Shown here piece by piece: positions 50,507 to 59,422 of a stretch of DNA of 60,490 bases (position 1 is the stretch's first letter; the number at the start of each line of letters is the position of its first letter). The stretch comes from WJLY01 sp964562405 (GTDB lineage Bacteria; Joyebacterota; Joyebacteria; Joyebacterales; Joyebacteraceae). Under the pieces are notes generated by a model. That model worked only from the letters and a program-made list of their open reading frames with translations, did no database searches and was not told the DNA's origin. The position numbers and the translations under genes are program-made. Location: assembly GCA_964562405.1 (NCBI GenBank), contig CAZLTC010000009.1, forward strand, positions 1 to 60,490, in the 5' to 3' direction.

Positions 50507-53500
50507 TCAGAACCTGAAGCGGTTCTCAATTGAGATCCGCCGGTCCCATCCCGCCAGGGCTGGGTCATAGACCACGCGCATGGATAGAGACGTATTGCGG
50601 GACACCTCGTATTCAATCCCGAGTTCCTGGCGGAGCCCGAGCCTGCTGTAGCCGATGTCCTCCTCGTAGGACTCGGCCCGCCCCACATAGGAGAGCAGCC
50701 AGTTCCTCGAGATGTACTTGCCGAGCGTTATGCGTGTGTCGGTGAGGAACGGCTGGTACCCGGAACTCGCCTCCTGCGCTTGCCAAAGGTCGAGTTGTGC
50801 GATGAAATGCTGCACGAAATCGATGTCAAAGCGCACCAGGTCAAGGTGGAGCGTCCTCTTGATCCTACCCTCAACCGGCGAGAGGAGCGGCCTGAACAGC
50901 TTCCCGGAAAGCTGCGAGCCCACCACCTCGAGGGCCCGCCTGCGTTCGAGCGACGCCTGTTCGCCCGTCTCCAGGAGTTCGTAGCTCACTCCGTACTGCA
51001 GCTTGGAGAGGATCTCCTCCCTGCTGTCGTCGTCCGGGGAGTCGGACGACAGGCGAAGCTCGCTTTCGTCGAACGTCGCGCCGGGGGTGGCCGATGCGAA
51101 GGCGCCCTCGTACGAATCCACGGTGAGCGTGATCGTCGTCCCGTCTTCGACCCTGGTCTCGGCCAGCACGTAGAACCTCGGCGGCTCGCAGAAGAGAGGG
51201 AAGTCGACGGATGCCTCACGCACGTCGAACTCGGTGTTGGCGTAGGTGACCGTGCCGCGCTTGGACTCCACGCGGCCGGAGACGCAGAGCGTCCCGTCGT
51301 CGGGGACGCCCCGGAAGTCCAGCGCCCCTCCCCTCACGATCTGCAGGTTCGCGTCGGGGCGCCAGTACCAGAGGTTGCGGCCCGCCACCATCCTGAGAGA
51401 CCAGTCGGCCCCAGAGAGAAAACCGCCATCGCCGCCGGAGTCGAGAAGCGGGTACGTGAACGACACGTCCGAGAACGTGATCTCGCCCCACAGACGAGGC
51501 CTGTCGGGTGGCCCCGCCACGAGCAGGTCGGGCGCCCCTTCCTTACCCCTGACCGTGACGCGGCCCCAGTCCTCCGGCAGCATCAGGCTGGGCACGTAGG
51601 TCCTGACGCCGTCATCATCCGTGGAGAGCGTGAGGACGCCCACGTCGACCCCGGCCACGGTCAGGGCCGGCAGTCCCTCGACCCCGACATCCTCCGGGCG
51701 CGCGCTCGCGAGCCGAATGCGCGCGCCGTCCACGGAGCCCTCGACAAAACCCTCGGTCACCAGTCCGTCCGCGATGGAGACGTTGACGCTCACGTTCTCG
51801 ATCTTATCGAAGAGACCGGTGGGCCGGATCGTGCCGTTCGAGGCGGTGAGTCGGGCGGACGCGATCGTGAGATCTCTCCTGCTCCCGGCGAGAAAAGCGT
51901 ACATGCTGCCCTCGCTGCTTGCCTCGCTGGCGAAGGGCACCAGGTCGGCGAGGAACGCGAGCGGGTCTCCGTCGACCTCCACCGTCATGTCTATCTCCTC
52001 GGAGCCCGGATCGTCGGAGAGCGCCTTCAGCGGCACCGAGCCCGAGGCCGTGGCTCTGTAAGCGCCGCGCTGCTCGAGCGAGAGCGGGTCCACGCGGACC
52101 ACGCCTTCGGCTCCGGTGATCCTGGCCAGGAACTCGTCGAAGGACACGCCCAGGAAGCTCCCGGACGATGCCTCCACCAGCCCGTCGAAGGTCGGTCTCG
52201 AGCGCGTGCCGCCGACACCGAGCCTCACGTCGAACCGAGTGTCGACCCCTCCTCCGAGAAGCGGGCCGGGCACACCGTCGCCCGTAATGGTCAGAGCGAG
52301 GTCACCGGTCAGGTCGACGTCGCCGTCCACCCGAACGACTTGCCGTCCCATCTCGCCGAGCGACATCTCGCCGATGTGGAGGACGTCGTCCTCCAGACGA
52401 GCGGCGAGGACCGCCGAGAGACCCTCCACTCCCAGGGCTCTACCGTTACCGACCTGTACCTGGCCGTCCAGAACCGGGGACGCGGCGCTGCCGCTGAGCG
52501 ACACGGAGGCGAACACGAGTCCCCCGACCGACTCGGGAAGATGACTGCCCAAGAGAACTGAGACGACGTCCCTGAGCTTCGCGCTCGAGACGACGACGCT
52601 GCCGGACAACGCTCCCGGATCGCCGGCCAGGATCTCCACCCTTCCCTCTCCGAGGCCCGCCACCTCGATCGGATCGAGCGAGACGCGCCGATCGTCCGCG
52701 CTGAGCCTCGCCGAGAATGGTACCTCGACGCCGCGCACGACGGCGTCGTGGGACCTGAGGTCGAGCGAGGCCGATGCACCTCCCTCGCCCAGTCCCACGA
52801 TGCCGTCCACGGAGAGTCCGGCTCTGCAGAAGTCGCACGACGCGATCATGGATCCGCCGACCGAGAAGCCTTCCAAAGGCCCGGTCGCTGAAAGCGTCCC
52901 GGACAACTTCAGATCGGGCAGCGGGGAGTCCCCCGACGCGCTGAGCGAATCAAGCCTGACGTCTCTGAGGGCGAGGCTGGCATCGACCGAAGGCTCTCCC
53001 GAAACGGACGACACCTGGCCGGACAGCGTCGCGCGCCCGCGCAAGTCGGAGAGCGTTCCCGTGAGCACATCGTCCTTCAGCATGAAGCCGCCGGCCCCGG
53101 ACCCGACCAACACGGGTCCGGCGGTGGCGTCGGACCACGAGAGGAGCGACTCGACCTCGAGGAGGCCCGGCCCCACCCTGGCCTCGAGCCCCGTCATGCT
53201 GAGGCCTCCGGCCCAGCCGGTGAGCCCGACCGCGTCCGCCGCGAGCGAGGCGTCGAGCCCTGTCGCATCCCCACTCCCGGCCAAGGTCCACTCGCCCGAG
53301 GCCTCGCCGCGCGACGCGTTCCCGGAGAATCGCGCGTTCCCACCGAAGACGCCAAAGGTCAGTGAGGCCACCTCCAGCCTCTCCTCCGAGTACGACGCTT
53401 CGACCGCGACGTCCTCGACAGCGACGTCTCCGAGCAAGGCGCTCCGCGCTGACACCGAGGCGTCCACTGCCGGAGAAGCCCACGGCCCGTGCAGGCTGCC

Positions 53501-54529
53501 CTCCACGGCGACAACCGCCGACACGGGCGACGAGATGCCTGCCAGCTCGACCGCCCGCACCGCCTCCAGGTCCCGGACGCTGAACGACACCGCGTCGAAC
53601 GACCGTCGCTCGAGGTCGATGTCCGCGCGCCCCGTCAGCGTGGCGCCGTCCCAGACGGCCCGCGCCAGCGTGAAGGAGAGCCCGGCCACGTCGTAGACGC
53701 CGCTCGCCGCGACGTCGACCGCGCTCCCCAGCTCGCCCGGCAGCACGATCTTGCCGTCGTCGAGCGCGAAGGTCACGCTCAGGGCCAGCGGCGCATCGGA
53801 TCTGAGAGTTGCCGCGAGCGTCGCGTCGACGACGCCCGCCGCCGGGGTCAACGGGATATCCTGCGGGAAGGGCACGTCTCCGGTGAGCCGCGCCCCGTGA
53901 AGCTCCGCGTCCACGGTCAGGACCTCGCCGGGTGTGTCCCAGTCCGTCTCCACGGAGAGGTTCGATCCGTCTCCCAGCAGCGTAGCGGTCGCGCTGCCTC
54001 GAACGTGCCTGCCCTCCGCCTCCCTCTCCATCAGGAGGTCGATCGACCCGACCGTGACGGCGCGTCCGGTTCGCTCGTCCTCGAGGACGAGCGTGGCGTC
54101 TGACACGCCGAGATAATCGGGAAGATACTGGCCCAGATCGAGGAGACTCGGCGCCGGTCTCTTCTCGCTCTCCTCGAGTCCGTAGCGCAACGTGACGACA
54201 GGCCCGCTCACGATCACAGTCGAGAGAGCGTGCCTTGCATCGAGTCCGTTCAAGAGGAGCTTGCGGTAGCTGAGTGCGATGGTGGCGGAGGGTATGCGGA
54301 CGGAGCCCCGGGATCCGAGATCGAGGTCGATGTCGCGCACGGCGATGGACGCCAGCCCGATCTCCAGCTCACCTATGGTGAGCTCAGCGTCGAGCTTCGG
54401 CAGGATCCTCGAGAGCACCGCTCGCCTGACGGCGGGTTGTCGCGAGCCAACCTTGAGCGCGACGAAGCTCGAGGATGTCACGACGATGATGAGGATGGCT
54501 ACGACGGCCACCCACCTTCGGCGTCGCAT
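50507..54529 (-). CDS. tamB: TamB/YdbH-family translocation and assembly protein
   Basis: This 1340-residue protein is anchored by one N-terminal helix (WVAVVAILIIVVTSSSFVAL) and otherwise consists of repetitive beta-strands expected to form a hydrophobic periplasmic groove (AsmA-like/TamB fold). The conserved DUF490 C-terminal domain begins near DFRGVPDDGTLCVSGRVESK and includes TYANTEFDVREASVDFPLF and ILSKLQYGVSYELLETGEQ, ending RRISIENRFRF. Members bridge inner and outer membranes and are linked to lipid transport or autotransporter assembly. No tamA is adjacent; bamA is the next gene, 119 nt away. ATG 54529 has only a weak ribosome site. Confidence 0.87.
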   Translation of the reverse strand: MRRRRWVAVVAILIIVVTSSSFVALKVGSRQPAVRRAVLSRILPKLDAELTIGELEIGLASIAVRDIDLDLGSRGSVRIPSATIALSYRKLLLNGLDARHALSTVIVSGPVVTLRYGLEESEKRPAPSLLDLGQYLPDYLGVSDATLVLEDERTGRAVTVGSIDLLMEREAEGRHVRGSATATLLGDGSNLSVETDWDTPGEVLTVDAELHGARLTGDVPFPQDIPLTPAAGVVDATLAATLRSDAPLALSVTFALDDGKIVLPGELGSAVDVAASGVYDVAGLSFTLARAVWDGATLTGRADIDLERRSFDAVSFSVRDLEAVRAVELAGISSPVSAVVAVEGSLHGPWASPAVDASVSARSALLGDVAVEDVAVEASYSEERLEVASLTFGVFGGNARFSGNASRGEASGEWTLAGSGDATGLDASLAADAVGLTGWAGGLSMTGLEARVGPGLLEVESLLSWSDATAGPVLVGSGAGGFMLKDDVLTGTLSDLRGRATLSGQVSSVSGEPSVDASLALRDVRLDSLSASGDSPLPDLKLSGTLSATGPLEGFSVGGSMIASCDFCRAGLSVDGIVGLGEGGASASLDLRSHDAVVRGVEVPFSARLSADDRRVSLDPIEVAGLGEGRVEILAGDPGALSGSVVVSSAKLRDVVSVLLGSHLPESVGGLVFASVSLSGSAASPVLDGQVQVGNGRALGVEGLSAVLAARLEDDVLHIGEMSLGEMGRQVVRVDGDVDLTGDLALTITGDGVPGPLLGGGVDTRFDVRLGVGGTRSRPTFDGLVEASSGSFLGVSFDEFLARITGAEGVVRVDPLSLEQRGAYRATASGSVPLKALSDDPGSEEIDMTVEVDGDPLAFLADLVPFASEASSEGSMYAFLAGSRRDLTIASARLTASNGTIRPTGLFDKIENVSVNVSIADGLVTEGFVEGSVDGARIRLASARPEDVGVEGLPALTVAGVDVGVLTLSTDDDGVRTYVPSLMLPEDWGRVTVRGKEGAPDLLVAGPPDRPRLWGEITFSDVSFTYPLLDSGGDGGFLSGADWSLRMVAGRNLWYWRPDANLQIVRGGALDFRGVPDDGTLCVSGRVESKRGTVTYANTEFDVREASVDFPLFCEPPRFYVLAETRVEDGTTITLTVDSYEGAFASATPGATFDESELRLSSDSPDDDSREEILSKLQYGVSYELLETGEQASLERRRALEVVGSQLSGKLFRPLLSPVEGRIKRTLHLDLVRFDIDFVQHFIAQLDLWQAQEASSGYQPFLTDTRITLGKYISRNWLLSYVGRAESYEEDIGYSRLGLRQELGIEYEVSRNTSLSMRVVYDPALAGWDRRISIENRFRF

Positions 54530-54652
54530 TCGCTTGCGTCTTCCCGCTCGGAGCCGCCGCGCCCCCGCTGGACACCGCCTGCCGGCGGGCCGCCACGGGC
54601 GCCGCGCGGGCTGAAGGTCCGCCGCGCGTCGACGCGCTCTGCCGCCCTCGAG

Positions 54653-57112
54653 CTATCCGGCGGCCTCGACCTTCGCGCGAGAGGAGCGGAACGCGAGCTC
54701 ATCACCGTTCCGCTCGGCGATGATCTGGCCGCCGTCGCTGTAGTTGCCCTTGAGGATCTCCTCGGACAACGGGTCCTCGAGATACCTCTGAATGGCGCGC
54801 CGCAACGGACGCGCCCCGAAGGCCGGGTCGAACCCCTTCTCGATCAGCAGGTCCTTGGCCTCGTCGCTGACGCTGAGTGTGACTCCGGTGTCCTTGAGCC
54901 TGCCCTCGACCTCGCGCAGGAGTATGTCGATGATCTGACGCATCTCCTCCACACCGAGCGCGTGGAATACCACGGTCCCGTCCACTCTGTTCAGGAACTC
55001 GGGGTTGAAGGCGTGCTTCAGTTCCTCGGTCACTTTGCCCTTCATCTGCGAGTAGACGTCCTCGGTGGAGTCCTCGGACTGGAAGCCGATCCCCTGTCCC
55101 TTCGCGATGTCGCGGCCGCCGACGTTGGACGTCATGATGATGACTGTGTTCTTGAAGTTGACGATGCGGCCGAAGCTGTCGGTGAGCTGTCCGTCCTCCA
55201 GTACCTGGAGCAGGATGTTGAACACGTCGGGGTGCGCCTTCTCGATCTCATCGAACAGGACGACGCAGTACGGCCTCCTGCGTACCTTCTCGGTCAGCTG
55301 GCCGCCCTCCTCGTAGCCCACGTAGCCCGGAGGAGCCCCCACGAGCCTGGAGACGGCGAACCTCTCCATGTACTCGGACATGTCAAGACGCACGAGCGCG
55401 TTGTCGTCCTCGAAGAGGAAGGCCGCCAGGGCTCGTGCCAGCTCCGTCTTGCCGACGCCCGTCGGACCGAGGAATATGAACGAGCCTATTGGACGGCGCG
55501 GATCGCGCAGGCCTGCCCTGTTCCGGCGGACCGCCTTGGAAACCGTGATGAGGGCCTCCTCCTGGCCCACCACGCGCCTGCGCAGGCCGTCCTCCATGTG
55601 CAGGAGTTTCTCGGTCTCCTCCTGAGCGAGTTTCTTGACGGGGATGCCCGTCATGCTCGCAACGACCGCGGCCACGTCCTCTGGCCCAACGGTCGCCTTG
55701 CGCTCGTGCTTCGACTGCACGAGTTCCTTGCGGGCCGCCTCTAGCTTCGACCTGTACTCCCGTTCCTTGTCACGAAGCTCTGCGGCCTTCTCGAACTCCT
55801 GGTTCTCGCTCGCGGCGCGCTTCTCGCAGGAGACCTGCTCCAACTCCTTTTCGAGGTCCTTTACCTCCATCGGGATGGCGCTGATCTCGAGCCTCGCGCG
55901 GGCCCCCGCCTCGTCGATCACATCGATCGCCTTGTCGGGAAGGAACCTGTCCGAGATGTACCTGTCGGCCAGCTTCGCCGCCGCTACCAGCGCCTCGTCG
56001 GAGATCTCAGCCGAATGGTGTTCTTCGTACTTACACCTGAGTCCCTTGAGGATGCTGATCGTCTCCTCAACCGACGGGGGATCGACGATGATGGGCTGGA
56101 ACCTGCGCTCGAGGGCACCGTCCTTCTCTATGTGCTTGCGGTACTCGTCAAGCGTGGTCGCGCCTATGGCCTGAAGCTCCCCTCTTGCCAGCGCGGGCTT
56201 GAGCATGTTGGCGGCGTCGATCGCGCCCTCGGCTCCTCCCGCTCCGACGATAGTATGAAGCTCATCGATGAAGATGATCACGTTCTCGCTCTCACGAATC
56301 TCGGTCATGAGAGTCTTGAGACGCTCCTCGAACTGCCCGCGGTACTTCGTTCCCGCCACTGTGGATGACAGGTCCAGCATCACCAGACGCCGGTCCTTGA
56401 GCGTCACCGGAATCTCATTGGCGACGATCTTCTGAGCCAACCCCTCCACGATCGCGGTCTTGCCCACGCCGGGCTCGCCTATGAGCACCGGGTTGTTCTT
56501 CTTCCTTCTCGATAGGACCTGCAGCACGCGCTCGATCTCGCGCTGGCGTCCTATGACGGGGTCGAGCAATCCCTTGCGGGCCATCTCGGTCAGGTCGCGG
56601 CCGAACTGGTCGAGCGTGGGAGTTTCCGCGCCTCGCGCCGAGGGCTCGTCAGGAGTCTCCGCTCCCGGGCTTCCGCCAAGGACCTTCATCACCTGCTCGC
56701 GCGCCGAGCGGAGGTCCACGTCGAGGTCGCGCAGCACCTTCGCCGCCACTCCCTCCCCCTCCCGAATGAGCGCCAGAAGCAGGTGCTCCGTACCGATGTA
56801 CTGGTGGTGCAGGATCCGGGCTTCCTCTCTGGCGAGTTCCAGGACGGTCTTCGCCCGCGGAGTCCACTGCGTCTCTTTCATGGATGCGCCGTAGGTACCT
56901 CGCGCGACGTACGACTCGACCATCTCACGGACCGTGTCGAGGTCGACGGCAAGCTCGCGCAGGACCGTGGCCGCCACACCCTCTCCCTCTCTGACCACGC
57001 CGAGAAGCAGGTGCTCCGTGCCCAGGTAGTCGTGGTGGAGTCTCGCCGCCTCCTCCCGGGCGAAGTAGAGGACGCGCCTGACTCTCGGAGTGAAGTCCCT
57101 CTGTCTCTGCAT
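54653..57112 (-). CDS. clpC: ATP-dependent Clp protease ATP-binding subunit ClpC
   Basis: This 819-residue Hsp100 unfoldase has two N-terminal Clp repeats (1-150; HHDYLGTEHLLLGVVREGEG and HHQYIGTEHLLLALIREGEG, retaining the Glu of both phosphoarginine pockets), AAA1 with Walker A IGEPGVGKTAIVEGL, a coiled-coil middle domain of ClpC type, and AAA2 with LGPTGVGKTELARAL. ATG 57112 has GGGGGA upstream. It directly follows mcsB, so it is probably the receptor for arginine-phosphorylated proteins delivered to ClpP. clpP is not in the window. The 123-nt gap before tamB (54530-54652) holds a perfect 14-nt palindrome at 54624-54637 but no clear terminator. Confidence 0.95.
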   Translation of the reverse strand: MQRQRDFTPRVRRVLYFAREEAARLHHDYLGTEHLLLGVVREGEGVAATVLRELAVDLDTVREMVESYVARGTYGASMKETQWTPRAKTVLELAREEARILHHQYIGTEHLLLALIREGEGVAAKVLRDLDVDLRSAREQVMKVLGGSPGAETPDEPSARGAETPTLDQFGRDLTEMARKGLLDPVIGRQREIERVLQVLSRRKKNNPVLIGEPGVGKTAIVEGLAQKIVANEIPVTLKDRRLVMLDLSSTVAGTKYRGQFEERLKTLMTEIRESENVIIFIDELHTIVGAGGAEGAIDAANMLKPALARGELQAIGATTLDEYRKHIEKDGALERRFQPIIVDPPSVEETISILKGLRCKYEEHHSAEISDEALVAAAKLADRYISDRFLPDKAIDVIDEAGARARLEISAIPMEVKDLEKELEQVSCEKRAASENQEFEKAAELRDKEREYRSKLEAARKELVQSKHERKATVGPEDVAAVVASMTGIPVKKLAQEETEKLLHMEDGLRRRVVGQEEALITVSKAVRRNRAGLRDPRRPIGSFIFLGPTGVGKTELARALAAFLFEDDNALVRLDMSEYMERFAVSRLVGAPPGYVGYEEGGQLTEKVRRRPYCVVLFDEIEKAHPDVFNILLQVLEDGQLTDSFGRIVNFKNTVIIMTSNVGGRDIAKGQGIGFQSEDSTEDVYSQMKGKVTEELKHAFNPEFLNRVDGTVVFHALGVEEMRQIIDILLREVEGRLKDTGVTLSVSDEAKDLLIEKGFDPAFGARPLRRAIQRYLEDPLSEEILKGNYSDGGQIIAERNGDELAFRSSRAKVEAAG

Positions 57113-57143
57113 GCTGGTCCCCCCGTGCTTCACGGCTGGAACG

Positions 57144-58202
57144 TCATTGACAGCTCGCGAGCTCTCTTCTGACCAGATCCGCCCGAGCGCCGTCGAGTTC
57201 ACGAGAGGCCGCGTCGGCTCCGGCCGCGTACGCCAGATGACCTGGCTGCGCCACCACGAGAAGCCGGTTGACGGCCGCCATGCTCAAGCCCTCGAGCAAA
57301 CCGAGGGCGACCCCGAGTCGAAGCGACGAGCCGCGCTCCATTACCTCGTCGGCCGTGAGGAGCCGCGCGCTGCGGAGGACTCCGTGTGCGCGGTGAACCT
57401 CGTCCGCCAGCTCCAGTCGTCGCTCAGCCAGAAGCCGCTTCCTGGATGCGAGTTCGAGCTCGGCTATCTGCGCCCCGACACGTTCGACGGTGTAGGCGAT
57501 GTCGTCTTCTGACTGACCAAGCGTGGTCTGGTTCGAGATCTGGAAGAAGCCTCCGAAGGCCTCGCTGCCCTCGCCGTAGTAACCGCGAACCGACAGACCC
57601 AGCCTCGACACGCTTCCAAGGACCGACGCGATCTTCCCGTCACGAACCAGTCCGACCAGATGAGCCAGCACCGAAACACGCAGACCCGTCCCGACGTTCG
57701 TCGGGCACGCGGTCAGATACCCCCGGTCACCCGAGAATGCATAATGCAAATCCTGGGCCATTTCAGAATCGACCCTGTCTACGAGCATCCAGGCATCCAG
57801 CGGGGCCAGACCGGAGCGTATGCACGAGAGCCTGAGGTGGTCCTCCTCGTTGACCATCGCGCTCGCGACCTCGCGCTCTCCGACGATGGCGGCGCGACCG
57901 TCTGGTCTGCGTGCGAAGTCAGAGCTCACGATGTGGCGCTCCACGAGCACGTCGCGAACGACCGGAGGGGAATCCTCCATCCTGAACACCACGGCGTTCG
58001 TCAGGTAGTTGTTGCCGGACGCGGCCGACAGCAGCTCGTCGCGCACCTCGCGCAACTCGGCGTCCGCGGCGCGACCCGGGAACGCGCGCCCAAAGAGGTT
58101 GCGGGCAACTCGAACGCGAGTCGACAGGATGACGTCGGACCTCGGACCGGACACATCGAGCCATCCGGCGGGCGCGCTCATCATGGTCTCAAGCGTCCAC
58201 AT
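57144..58202 (-). CDS. mcsB: Protein arginine kinase McsB
   Basis: This product of about 352 residues is a phosphagen-kinase-fold enzyme that phosphorylates arginines to mark proteins for ClpCP. Conserved blocks: SDVILSTRVRVARN (nucleotide-binding arginines), VNEEDHLRLSCIRSG (catalytic acidic loop), TACPTNVGTGLRVSV (reactive cysteine loop) and FFQISNQTTLGQSEDDI. All key blocks are present, so it should be active. The start is set at ATG 58202 because GGAG lies seven bases upstream, giving a 14-nt overlap with mcsA; ATG 58184 is the main alternative. The 31-nt gap to clpC supports one operon. Confidence 0.92.
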   Translation of the reverse strand: MWTLETMMSAPAGWLDVSGPRSDVILSTRVRVARNLFGRAFPGRAADAELREVRDELLSAASGNNYLTNAVVFRMEDSPPVVRDVLVERHIVSSDFARRPDGRAAIVGEREVASAMVNEEDHLRLSCIRSGLAPLDAWMLVDRVDSEMAQDLHYAFSGDRGYLTACPTNVGTGLRVSVLAHLVGLVRDGKIASVLGSVSRLGLSVRGYYGEGSEAFGGFFQISNQTTLGQSEDDIAYTVERVGAQIAELELASRKRLLAERRLELADEVHRAHGVLRSARLLTADEVMERGSSLRLGVALGLLEGLSMAAVNRLLVVAQPGHLAYAAGADAASRELDGARADLVRRELASCQ

Positions 58203-58716
58203 CGCTCTTCTCCAGACGACAGTCCTCGAGCCCTCGTATCGCGTCCCGAAGTTCCGCCGCTCTCTCGTAGTCCTCGCGACGGACCGCCTGCGCGAGTTCC
58301 GTCCGTAGGCGTCTGAGCTCACGCCGCGACTCGATACGTTCTTCCTGCCCGGGCGGGAATCCACCCACGTGCTCCGTTCCACCGTGTATGCGACGCAGCA
58401 GCGGAAGGAGTTCCTCCTCGAATGCCCCGTAGCACTCCCCGCATCCCAGACGACCCGTTCGCCTGAACTCCGCGTATGAGAGGCCGCACTGCGGACAGAC
58501 GTCGGCGTCGTCACCGGGTCCGCCTCCGGCCGCCGCGGCGTCCTCGAGAAGCCCCATGAGTATGTTGACCAGCGGCCCCGCCAGCGACGAGAGCCCGGGG
58601 CCGACCCCCCTGGTCCGCGAGCACTCCTCGCAGAGGCCCCACGTCCGGAGCTGCCCGTCGACCATCTCGGTGTACCTTATCGAAGCGGGCCTACGCCCAC
58701 ACTCTTCGCATCTCAT
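58189..58716 (-). CDS. mcsA: McsA, activator of the protein arginine kinase
   Basis: This 175-residue protein has two zinc-finger pairs (CEECGRRPASI with LCEECSR, and CPQCGLSY with GCGECYGAFEE) and a C-terminal UVR motif (LRTELAQAVRREDYERAAEL) that also occurs in UvrB/UvrC. McsA binds and stimulates McsB and helps substrate delivery to ClpC. ATG 58716 overlaps the lolD stop as ATGA, so the pArg genes are translationally coupled to lipoprotein-release genes. No ctsR repressor gene is between them. Confidence 0.91.
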   Translation of the reverse strand: MRCEECGRRPASIRYTEMVDGQLRTWGLCEECSRTRGVGPGLSSLAGPLVNILMGLLEDAAAAGGGPGDDADVCPQCGLSYAEFRRTGRLGCGECYGAFEEELLPLLRRIHGGTEHVGGFPPGQEERIESRRELRRLRTELAQAVRREDYERAAELRDAIRGLEDCRLEKSDVDA

Positions 58717-59417
58717 GCGGCCGCTCCGTCGCCATGCGTTGCCACTCGCCCGTCACTGAGTTCGATGACCCGGTCGGCTCTCTCCCACAGACCCTGGTTG
58801 TGGGTGACGATCACGAACGTCTGCCCCATGGAGTCTCGCAGTCCCCAGATGAGGTCGTGCAGCTCTTCGCTCGACGTCTGGTCGAGGTTCCCCGACGGCT
58901 CGTCCGCCAGGACGAGCAGTGGACCGGTCGCCAGGGCCCTCGCGACGGCACAACGCTGCTCCTCGCCACCCGACAGCTCGCCGGGCCTGTGATCGAGCCT
59001 GCCGTCGAGCCTGACGGCTGACAGGAGCGAAGAAGCTCTGGCGACCGCCTCGTCGCGCTGCGCGCCGGCTATGAGGAGCGGCATCATCACGTTCTCGAGA
59101 GCGGTCAGCTCGCGCATGAGGTGGTGGAACTGGAACACGAACCCGACCGTCCTGTTCCGGAACGAAGCCCGCTCGCGGTCGTTCAGGGCGAAGACGTCGG
59201 TCCCGTCGAGCCTCACGGTTCCCGATGTCGGCCTGTCGAGCGCGCCCATGATGTGGAGAAGCGTGCTCTTGCCGACGCCTGAGGGGCCGATGATCGCGAC
59301 GACCTCGCCCTTGCTGACAGTGAGGTCGACGCCCCGAAGGACGTCGAGCCGCTCCGGACCCGTCTGGAAGCTCTTGGTGACTCCGTCGAGCAGCAGCATG
59401 GCAGCGTCTGGACTCAA
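58713..59417 (-). CDS. lolD: Lipoprotein-release ABC transporter ATPase LolD
   Basis: This 234-residue ATPase has Walker A GPSGVGKST, signature LSGGEEQR, Walker B LLVLADEPSGNLD and the family stretch FVFQFHHLMRELTALENVMM. It powers extraction of lipoproteins from the inner membrane for transfer to LolA. TTG 59417 is chosen for its GGGAG eight bases upstream; ATG 59399 is the alternative. It follows the permease by 5 nt and its stop overlaps mcsA. The FtsE/MacB ATPases are close relatives, but the neighbour is a LolC/E-type permease. Confidence 0.9.
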   Translation of the reverse strand: MSPDAAMLLLDGVTKSFQTGPERLDVLRGVDLTVSKGEVVAIIGPSGVGKSTLLHIMGALDRPTSGTVRLDGTDVFALNDRERASFRNRTVGFVFQFHHLMRELTALENVMMPLLIAGAQRDEAVARASSLLSAVRLDGRLDHRPGELSGGEEQRCAVARALATGPLLVLADEPSGNLDQTSSEELHDLIWGLRDSMGQTFVIVTHNQGLWERADRVIELSDGRVATHGDGAAA

Positions 59418-59422
59418 TCCGT

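Noticed and set aside
50780..52561. Plus-strand open frame of about 590 codons opposite tamB
   Set aside because: Low-complexity Arg/Glu/Val/His-rich translation, no motif, no ribosome site; antisense shadow of a real gene.
54624..54637. Perfect 14-nt palindrome GCGCGTCGACGCGC in the clpC-tamB gap, considered as operator or terminator
   Set aside because: It contains only GC-rich alternation around a SalI-like core, lacks a T-run, and similar short palindromes are expected by chance in such GC-rich spacers.
58189..59417. A ctsR-type repressor gene or CtsR operator near mcsA
   Set aside because: lolD runs directly into mcsA with a 4-nt overlap; there is no room for ctsR and no tandem heptamer operator was seen.
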